Assembly: GCA_012295275.1 (NCBI GenBank)
Contig: CM022668.1
Location: 11,475,522-11,500,521 of the forward strand
Direction: 5' to 3'
Source: Chrysomallon squamiferum
Taxonomy: Eukaryota; Mollusca; Gastropoda; Neomphalida; Peltospiridae
Length of the DNA: 25,000 nt
The notes under the pieces were generated by a model. That model searched no databases. It had not been told where the DNA came from and saw only the letters and a list, made by a program, of their open reading frames with translations. Shown here in pieces: positions 17,880-25,000 of the stretch. The translations under genes and the position numbers were made by a program. Numbering within the stretch: position 1 is the stretch's first letter; the number at the start of each line of letters is the position of its first letter.

Positions 17880-19330
17880 CCTATTTATGTACTCGTTTAC
17901 TTGCTTCTTTACTTAAAAAAATTATTTTCTTATTTACTTACAAATTTATCGTCTTCTTTTGATACGTGTTTACTTACAAATGTATTTTCTTATTTAGAGA
18001 CTTGTTTACTTATACGTTTATTTTCTTATTGGTATTCTTGCTCACTTACCAGTTTATTTTCTTATTTACATACTTGTTTACTTACAAATGTATTTTCTTA
18101 TTTACATATTTGTTTGATTACAAATTTTTCTTCCTTGCATACTTTTTTACTTACAAATTTATTTTCTTATTTGCATATACATTAACTTTTAAATTTATTT
18201 TGTTATTTGTATATACATTAACTTTTAAATTTGTTTTGTTATTTGCATACTTCTTTACATACAAATTTATTTTCTTATTTACATTCCTTTCTTACTTAAA
18301 AATTCAGTTTCTTAGTTACATATTTATTTACTTATAGATTTATATTCTTGTTTACATATACATTAATTTACACATTTATTTTCTTGATTACATACTTGTT
18401 TTTATTCGTATTCTAAAAAATCAGTTTCTTATACACTTAATTGTTTACTTAAAAATCTATTTTCTTATTTATATACTTGTTTACTTACAAATTTATTTTC
18501 TTATTTACATTCTTGTTTGCTTACAAGTTTATTTTGTTGTTTCCATACATATTTTTTTGTTGTTTACATGCTTGTTTACTTACACTTTTTTATACATATT
18601 TGTTTACTTACAAACTTATTTTCTTATTTACATACATGTTTACTTGTTTTCTTATTTACATACTTGTTTACTTACAAATTTATTTTCTTATTTACATTCT
18701 TGTTTGCTTACAAGTTTATTTTGTTGTTTACATGCTTGTTTTTACTTACACTTTTTTATATCATGTTTACATAAACATTTAGTTTCTTATTTACATTTTT
18801 GTTTACTTACAATTTATTTTCTTCTTTGCATACTTGTTTACTTATACTTTTATTTTATTTACATACTTGTTTACTTACCAATTTATGTTCTTATTTATAT
18901 ACTTAGTAATTAACAAACAAAAAAAATCTTATTTTCTGTAGAATTATATAGTGGTCTTATTTATGTACTTACTGACTTACCTACAACGTACTTAAAAATG
19001 TATATAAATGTTTTCTTATTAATTTATATACGTATTTCCTTGCTTACCTATTTATTTAAATTCTTGCTTAGTTGTTTATTTAATTCTCTACCTACATATT
19101 TTGTTACTAATTTACTTATTTTTTCATACTTATTTACTTACTTTTCATTTATTTTTATACAGATTTATTTACTTACTATTTTTTTTTTATTTAGTTACTT
19201 ATTCAATTACTAAATCGCTTGCTTATGTTCTTACTTACTGATTTATTTATTTAAATGTTTACTTATTTTTTTTACTTTTCTTGTTCATTTACTTATTTAC
19301 CAGATGCCTTATTTACTAAATAATTTACTT
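17880..19330 (+). repeat. ~36-bp AT-rich minisatellite, right copy
   Basis: Same unit as at 2160-3640, with local higher-order repeats. For example, the block TTACAAATTTATTTTCTTAT followed by TTACATTCTTGTTTGC appears at about 18485 and again at 18673. Unit order differs from the left copy, so the arrays have turned over since duplication. From 19330 to about 19590 it decays to a 4-bp TTAC/TTAT pattern. Confidence 0.9.
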
Positions 19331-19794
19331 ACTGATTTCTTTATTAATTTTCTTACTTATTTATTTACTAACTTACTTTCGTACTTGTTTTTATATCGAC
19401 TTACCTTCTTATTCAATTTAATGACTTAAATATTTATTTTCTAATTTACAGGGGTAACTACTTACGTATATATTTCTTACATATTTACATACATACGTAC
19501 CTACTGACGTAATTACATATCTACACACTTGCTTATTTACTTATTTTCTTACTTATGTAATTACCTATTTATTTACTTATTTATTTTATAATATATGTGA
19601 TAATAATCGAATGGCTGTCATGTATTTCCATGTATTTTGTTCGTGTATTTATTAATATTCATATGTCGTTGTCGTGGTTGTTGCCGCCCCTACAGTAGTG
19701 CTCATAACAGGAACAATTCTATATTAGCATTTGTTGTAATTACTGTTGCAGAAAAATGTATAGTCAAACGATAGGAGCAACAGCATTGCAATAT

Positions 19795-20230
19795 AGTGGT
19801 AGTAATTGTAATAATAGTACAGAAGTACTAATAGCAGCAGTAGTAATAGGAGTAATAGTAGTAGTAGTAATAGCAATAGTAGTAGTAATAGTAGTAGTAG
19901 TAGTAGCAGTACAGGTTTCTGGTATAGTAGTAATAGTAACATGATAATAGTAGTAATAGTAATGATATGAATAGTAATACTTATAGTAATAGTCATAACA
20001 ATTAGAAGTAATAGAGACATTGCTACAGCAGTTCGAGTAGCAGTAGTTGTAGTAATGATGATGGTGGTGTTGGTGATTCTGATGACTATGACGATGTTGA
20101 TAATGACGACGATGTTGATGGTAGCGATTGTGGTGATGATTGCGATATTGTTGGTGTTGATGGTGATATGAATTACAATGATGATGCTGATGATGCTGAT
20201 GATGGTGGTGATCATGCTGCTGATGATTTT
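19795..20230 (+). repeat. (AGT)n then (GAT)n array, right copy
   Basis: It has the same order of AGT-type then GAT/GTT-type units as 4040-4470, ending about 45 bp from the donor of exon D'. Confidence 0.88.
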
Positions 20231-20277
20231 GCCCACAGTGTTGTTGTTGCTGTTGTCGAGTAAAACAATCTTCTTAC

Positions 20278-20424
20278 TGACAATACAGCTTATCCCTGCA
20301 TAACCTTTTAGGCATCCTTGAAAACAAGTTCCATTTACTTCATCACATTCCATATGAAAACCGTAACATTTCCTCACTGAACATGGGTATTGACAGTTAG
20401 TACCATAAAACCCGGGCTTACAAG
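20278..20424 (-). CDS. Gene 2 EGF-like exon D'
   Basis: Acceptor CTACAG| and donor GTCA|GTAAGA bound a 147-bp phase 1-1 exon. It encodes CKPGFYGTNC, SVRKC, MEC, GTC, KGYAGISC. Against 4507-4653 the 5' third differs at five residues (such as NA to YP before Cys3), while the central block from VRKC to FQGC differs only at Phe to Tyr. Confidence 0.92.
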
Positions 20425-20479
20425 CTGTAGAATAAAAAAAATTAAAACAAAAAGAAAATCATATATATATATATATGAA

Positions 20480-20945
20480 AAAGAATAATAAAATACGTAT
20501 TCAGCTGTGCATCTATGTATGTATGTATGTATATGTATGTATGAATGTATGTATGTATGTATGTATGTATGTATTTTAGGACTGAATATTCTCTGTTGTG
20601 TGTACGTCTGATTAGACTCTGCACATAGACAATTTTATAGGATTGAATATTCCGCTGACGTCACTCTCGTTGGCACCCAGTTATACGTCTACGCAGTGTG
20701 ACTGACGCATCTAAAATATAAACATTATATCACCGATGGAACTTCAATGTCAGTTTCGTCCTATCTAGCTTGCTGTAAAATGAGTGCAGCCTATCGACGT
20801 TCTGTCGTTATATACTGACAGTGTTCACCATGGTGTGGATGATTCTTTTTCCTTCGAGATACGTGAACAGCTCAACGTGACTCCATCCTTCCTGAATGAA
20901 GCATGTTTCCAACAAAACACGTTTAAAATCACTGTCTGGAATTAT
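20480..20945. other. Block private to the right copy, intron E'-D'
   Basis: About 465 bp with no counterpart in the left copy, where (AT)n sequence leads directly to GCAGTCGTTGC. It contains (TATG)n at 20510-20575, then non-repetitive sequence. A plus-strand frame (20784-20981) has no recognisable domain. It is likely an insertion, or a deletion in the left copy. Confidence 0.55.
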
Positions 20946-21059
20946 TCAATGCAGTCGTTGCTGTCACGAAAAACAGATTAGCTTACGAAAAAAAAGTTTA
21001 TAAAATATGACATATTCGAGCTTCATGTTGTGTAATATAATGAATCTGCAAGCATATGA

Positions 21060-21160
21060 AAGTTTAATTTGTTTTGTTTTGTTGTTGTTGTTGCTCTTTT
21101 TTTTTTTTTGTTTCTTTTTTTTTTTTTTTTTTTTTTTTTTTTCTTCTTCTTCTTCCAGCA
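21060..21160 (+). repeat. T-rich/TTG/TTC tract
   Basis: GTTGTTGTTG followed by two long T-runs and (TTC)n. It is the equivalent of the T-run and TTG repeats at 4937-4980. It gives poly-Lys or poly-Phe frames that are artefacts. Confidence 0.85.
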
Positions 21161-21379
21161 ATTACTGCCTGCATTTCGGCGTGAAACTGATGCAGAATCA
21201 GCCAATCTTTTGTAAACATCATAGTTTCACATGGGAACGTTTTGACAGAAGCTATATAGAGCATTTCCATATCGTGATCCGTCTGTATAAACCTGAATGA
21301 AATGCTAAGGTTTACTTCTAATTCCAAGAAATATTCTTTGTATACCACCGTATCTGTAAAATATTTCTTCAGATGCCAC

Positions 21380-22145
21380 AGATAAAACACAGTTTTGAGT
21401 AGTTTGATTTGTCTTAGTGGAAGAACAAAATAAAAATTAGTTTTTTATTATAAGCATCAAAAATACTTGATACAATAAAGATATGTACCAATTGCATTTT
21501 GGCTTCATATCAGACAGGCTCACCCGTGTTTCTTCAAAACCCCAGCTATGAGAACCATGAGTGGTAAAGATTTTAATGTTACTGCATACTGAAGAGATAA
21601 ACTAGTACATCTATCATCCGAACTAGATTCGTGTGAAGCAACATACAATCTTTCAAAATGCGATATTCTAAAAGCATAAAGACAGAACACTGATTGTACA
21701 TCGGTTTCATAACAGGTCTATACAAACGGAACAAAACCATAAAGACTTCATCCAGTTGTTAAACTTTTCTCATAATATTTAAGTCCTTTAATCTCTTCTT
21801 TGTGATTATATTTTAAATCAACGATTAAGGACACTTTTCTTTTAAAATGGAACGATGAACTCTCGGGTTTTGTTCGATTCTTTCGAAACGGGAATAATGA
21901 AAGCTTTCCTTCAAGCGCAAGGAAACTGACTAGAAACGAAGATTCTGTTTAAAATGTGAAGGAAAGTAAATGAAGATTCAAGATGGATTTTTAGATGTTA
22001 ATAGTGAAAGGAATCTGGAGGAACTGCCGCATCATCAGATTTGCGAAGAGCATTCCGCATTTTGTTCTATGGAAAAATAGCTCGTTGTATATCTCACTAT
22101 CTCCAAATTTAAAATTAACCGATTGCTTTTCAATTTTATTTTCAG
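21380..22145. other. Right-copy-only block in intron E'-D', gene content unclear
   Basis: About 765 bp of normal-complexity sequence absent from the left copy. No minus-strand EGF exon is found here. On the plus strand it ends with a pyrimidine-rich TTTTATTTTCAG directly before the exon-like stretch at 22146-22218. Confidence 0.5.
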
Positions 22146-22218
22146 CGAAAAGAAAAGCACCTGTACACAAAGCAGAAGAAGTATTGCAAGCAAAATTGGC
22201 TGCCGATGCATTGGTTAG
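22146..22218 (+). pseudogene. Exon-like fragment of an unknown gene, antisense inside gene 2 intron
   Basis: TTTTATTTTCAG| precedes and |GTAATG follows 73 bp of plus-strand sequence that reads AKRKAPVHKAEEVLQ then [10 protein letters not shown] in one frame, with balanced amino-acid composition unlike the surrounding intron. It could be a captured exon of another gene, or a real nested plus-strand gene. The left copy keeps only AGAAGTATTGCA from its middle (near 5225-5236), which suggests deletion there. The product is not recognised. Confidence 0.35.
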
Positions 22219-22318
22219 GTAATGCTGAAATCACGAATAGTATTACTGCCTTACTTTCGCTTGATTTTACAGATCCTCTACCAGAACGGTTTTTGTGATT
22301 CGTTAAAATATACGTATG

Positions 22319-22386
22319 TATGGATGAATGGATGGATGGGTGGATGGATGGATGGATGGATGGATGGATGGATGTGGGTGGATGGA
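22319..22386 (+). repeat. (GGAT)n microsatellite
   Basis: About 15 GGAT units with GTGG interruptions immediately downstream (gene sense) of exon E'. It replaces the GT/TATG tract found in the left copy. Confidence 0.95.
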
Positions 22387-22433
22387 TAAAATTAATACGA
22401 TGCTTCTATTTCTTTTTACTGTTACGTGCGTAC

Positions 22434-22577
22434 TTTTAGTACAATCAACGCCCGAGAAGCCTTTCTGGCAGTCTCCTTCGCACGATCCATTAACGTTATT
22501 GCAAGGTGCCGGGAACGCCACACAGTGTCTTTGCATGCAGAAATAATCGCACTTAGGTCCATATCTAGTGACGCAAG
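22434..22577 (-). CDS. Gene 2 EGF-like exon E'
   Basis: Acceptor ATTTCAG| and donor AAAA|GTACGC bound a 144-bp phase 1-1 exon. It encodes [24 protein letters not shown] and FSGVDC. It differs from 5492-5635 at four residues: Phe-Asp to Val-Ala after Cys4, Glu to Gln, and Ile to Val. The intron after it has a (GGAT)n tract where the left copy has (GT)/(TATG) repeats. Confidence 0.92.
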
Positions 22578-22609
22578 CTGAAATGGTAATAGTGAAAGAA
22601 GAACCAGAT

Positions 22610-22611
<2 letters not shown>

Positions 22612-22692
<81 letters not shown>

Positions 22693-22820
22693 AAGTTACA
22701 GTAGTAATATTACTAGTACCAGTAGTAACTTGTAGCAGTAATACAGAAGCAATGGTGGTACTCTTAGTGGTAGTACTAATGTTAGCAGCATCAATAGTAG
22801 TAGTAGTTGTAGTAGTAGTA

Positions 22821-22872
<52 letters not shown>

Positions 22873-22905
22873 CAGCAGTAGTAGTAGTAGCAGTATGTGT
22901 TGTAG
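22612..22905 (+). repeat. (AGT)n array in intron F'-E'
   Basis: About 290 bp of AGT trinucleotides with the same central interruption as 5668-5945. It contains purer runs than the left copy. Confidence 0.92.
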
Positions 22906-22975
22906 CAGAAATTGCATTTTGGGATGTCAACAGAATGGTTATCTTAAGCTATAATTACTGCAGGAATCCAAAACT

Positions 22976-22976
<1 letters not shown>

Positions 22977-23008
<32 letters not shown>

Positions 23009-23117
23009 GATGTGTGTGTGTGTGTTTTTCTATTTCTTTTTTTTTTTCTTTTTTTTGTTTTGTGTGTGTGTGTGTGTGTGTGTGTGTTTCTTTTCATTTT
23101 TTTTTTTTTTTTTTTTA
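22977..23117 (+). repeat. Compound (GT)n/T-rich tract in intron F'-E'
   Basis: Two GT tracts separated by T-rich stretches, just downstream (gene sense) of exon F'. It is equivalent to the single GT tract at 6017-6074. Confidence 0.9.
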
Positions 23118-23171
23118 TCACGTTACTGTTACTGAAGACAGAAGCAGTATTACTGATGCATATAAATTTAC

Positions 23172-23321
23172 GTGTGTCACAAGGTTTTCCAATATATCCG
23201 TCTGTACACACAGCCTCCGGATTACAGTTTCCAGTTTCAAATGGACAATCTTGCATATACACACAGCGTCTTTCTGAACATTTTCTTTCACAGTTATAGA
23301 AATAGTAACCCACTGGGCATT
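23172..23321 (-). CDS. Gene 2 EGF-like exon F'
   Basis: Acceptor TGTTTAAG| and donor ACAC|GTAAAT bound a 150-bp phase 1-1 exon. It encodes CPVGYYFYNC, SERRC, QDC, GNC, AVC and YIGKPC. It has about 12 replacements against 6140-6289, several needing two base changes in one codon (Arg to Gly, Gln to Tyr, Gln to Asp, Ser to Ala). Cysteines and the last 15 residues are invariant. Confidence 0.92.
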
Positions 23322-23665
23322 CTTAAACATGAAAAATAATAGTTGTTATTCTCATTTTGTTTTCATTATTTTCTTTTTTCTTGAGTTAATAATTTAAGAA
23401 AACAAAATAAATACTTTCGAGCAGTGTATATATTCTACTATTCTATAGATTATTCACTTTTCAAAGAGGCCATTAATATAGTGATAAAACCTATTGTTGA
23501 TTAAATTTTGTGAATAATTTCAGCCAATCAGAGCAAAGCTTTTTTTTTCAACTCTGCTCTGGAACAAAATATTTATCGAGAAGTTTAATATATACTATAA
23601 ATCAATGATAAAATATTGATTCTTTATCGCAGTCCCATATATTCATCTATAAATTTGGAAAATAA

Positions 23666-24633
23666 ATTAAGCAACACCCAATTCAGAGACCTATAATTAT
23701 GTGAATTAAGTAAACAGCATTTTCCTGAGATATTCAGTGCACATACAACGATAAACAAAGCACCAGAAATGTCATATATCCTCAACATTGTTTAATTCAG
23801 ATTTGTAACGATTACACTCTCATACTTTCTCATGTCGATTTGCATTGAATATTCGGAGCCATTATTGTCATGCTCGTTGTAAACTGGCAGAGGGGCTACA
23901 AGCTGGCTAATTACTGGCTTGAGAAATGCAGGAATGTCCCTCAGACAAACTGGACGTCAGCTTGAGTGCAGTATTTGCATCAAGACTGTTGATCAAACAC
24001 AGGGCTGCCAGTCATGTTAAAAATCGGTCAAGATCTGGCAACAATAAGAAAGGAGAGAGCATTGGTGAGACTTTGTAGATGCCGTTCAAACAAGGACTCT
24101 TCGAACAACAGTGGTTCCCAGGGAGTGCCATTTCCGACAGGACCGTCAGGAGTTGGGCCAGAAGACTCATCAAGGGTGTGAAAGTGTTCCCTGAAACATT
24201 GCGTCGTGCTGGAGAGTTCGACTGAGACCCAACCGAGTGGACTATCAGTTAATTAAGTGCTTGCTGCTTTGCTGGAAGACTGGAACAGGATTCTGAAAAT
24301 CAAATCGAGACACTGATCCAAGGAATGGGAGGTTTCACGATATACTGATGGAAAGTCAATAGTTGCACTTGCCAGAAATTATTCCTCGAATTCCGTGAAC
24401 CAGATGTGTGCGTGGTACTGTCTGTGAAACAACAGTGAAATTCGCAATGTTTTTGATTGAAAAGAAATATATTTTCCAAATCTTTACCATCTTCAAGGAA
24501 AACCACATTTTATCATGTTATTGTTATTGGCTGTGTTTCTCCTCAAGTTTCATAGTGTTTGTAAATTACTCATGCACCGCATGCACCACTTCATTAAAGT
24601 TGCTCAGCTGAGCAAATATGGGTATTGCTTAAT
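23666..24633 (+). mobile_element. Tc1/mariner-like transposon remnant (right copy, longer)
   Basis: Ends ATTAAGCAACACC and GGTATTGCTTAAT are inverted partners. Between them, broken plus-strand frames contain pieces such as SDRTVRSWARRLIKG and KVFPETLRRAGEF, in the style of the second helix-turn-helix of Tc1-type transposases, then a WKTGTGF-like piece. Several stops and frameshifts make it dead. At about 970 bp it is shorter than a typical 1.3-1.6 kb Tc1 element, and the catalytic DDE part appears mostly lost. It is the same insertion as 6635-7126, so it predates the duplication. Confidence 0.7.
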
Positions 24634-24872
24634 ACATTTCCATTTGTAATATCTAAAAGAGATTTTAAAACTAGGTACTTCTGTTTCAAAATTCTACATA
24701 TCCATGGAATAGTCACTGGGTCGTGAAACACGAACGGCAGTGACATGCTCGATATAAATTTATAAACTCTTTACTTTTAACCTGCTATATTTTTGGAGTT
24801 ATGGTTTGCTGCAAGAAAACAAAAAACAAATACTGGAAAGTATTCTCTTGTGGTTGGCATTATAACACTTAC

Positions 24873-25000
24873 TGAATCTACAATCAGTTCCGTTGTAGCC
24901 TAGTTCACAGCCCTCCACACACCGTCCTGTTATGATGTTACAGATTCGTCCTTTCTTTCTAACATAACAATGCCTTTTAGCGCAAGAAAATGTACAATTT
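24873..25000 (-). CDS. Gene 2 EGF-like exon G' (partial, cut by window end)
   Basis: Donor TTCA|GTAAGT is present, and 128 bases of open phase-1 sequence run to the window edge. They encode (N)CTFSC, KRHC, RIC, GRC, EGC and YNGTDC. By alignment with 7289-7438 the exon should end about 22 bases beyond base 25000. There are about eight replacements in the part seen, mainly in the Cys4-Cys5 loop (PR to GR and neighbouring Lys/Arg swaps). Confidence 0.88.

Larger units (their letters stand above)
15708..25000. repeat. Right copy of the segmental duplication
   Basis: This is the counterpart of bases 1 to about 7416. It has private blocks at about 20480-20945 and 21380-22230 and a longer Tc1-like remnant. 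The left copy has a (GA)n tract in place of most of that remnant. Left-edge identity starts near 15708. Sequence just left of that cannot be compared inside the window. Confidence 0.9.

Noticed and set aside
21064-21390. 108-codon minus-strand frame with non-repetitive N-terminal half
   Set aside because: The left copy has a one-base frame change in the same block and no splice borders fit the gene's phase. It is more likely an old repeat fragment.
22565-22930. 121-codon Thr-rich minus-strand frame, considered as another mucin stalk
   Set aside because: It is (ACT)n repeat sequence lying between exons F' and E' with no splice signals. The true stalk is in exon K and has mixed composition.

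Overview
This window is animal genomic DNA. Every convincing coding piece is a short exon of about 145-150 bp with AG/GT splice borders, separated by introns packed with microsatellites, a tRNA-derived SINE and decayed DNA transposons. Long (GA)n, (GT)n and (AGT)n tracts, tRNA-type SINEs and many-EGF receptors with one domain per exon suggest a lophotrochozoan, most likely a mollusc and perhaps a cephalopod. The species assignment is inference.

Two tandem paralogous genes lie on the minus strand, so they read from high to low coordinates. Gene 2 (upstream, right) enters at 25000 and finishes inside the window. It has seven EGF-like exons (24873-25000 partial, 23172, 22434, 20278, 17684, 17045, 16085), an eighth EGF exon (14902-15051), a ninth EGF fused to a Thr/Pro-rich stalk (14208-14558), a transmembrane exon (13666-13768) and a Lys-rich cytoplasmic tail with stop (13100-13319). 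Gene 1 (left) appears to begin near 10.8 kb. It has a possible signal-peptide exon (10737-10793), a thrombospondin type-1 exon (9119-9298) and eight EGF-like exons (8795, 7289, 6140, 5492, 4507, 1973, 1272, 382), then leaves the window at base 1. All internal domain exons are phase 1-1. The two halves complement each other. If the paralogs share one architecture, the full protein is signal peptide, TSP1, about ten 8-Cys EGF-like domains, mucin-like stalk, one TM helix and a polybasic tail.

Bases 1-7438 are duplicated at about 15708-25000+, introns included. The copies share a SINE, a ~36-bp minisatellite with a splice-donor-like motif in nearly every unit, (AGT)n and (GAT)n arrays, and a Tc1-like transposon remnant. 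Each copy also has private insertions or deletions.

Intergenic and single-copy sequence (about 7.5-15.7 kb) holds an internally deleted pogo/Tigger-like element with TA target duplication (11350-12030), a 205-bp tandem repeat, two hairpins and a long (CT)n tract.

The most interesting signal is how the exons diverge between paralogs. By hand count over seven paired exons there are about 58 amino-acid replacements against about 15 synonymous-only codon differences. No cysteine is changed, and flanking intron stretches look more similar than several exons. This is the pattern of a fast-evolving recognition receptor family.
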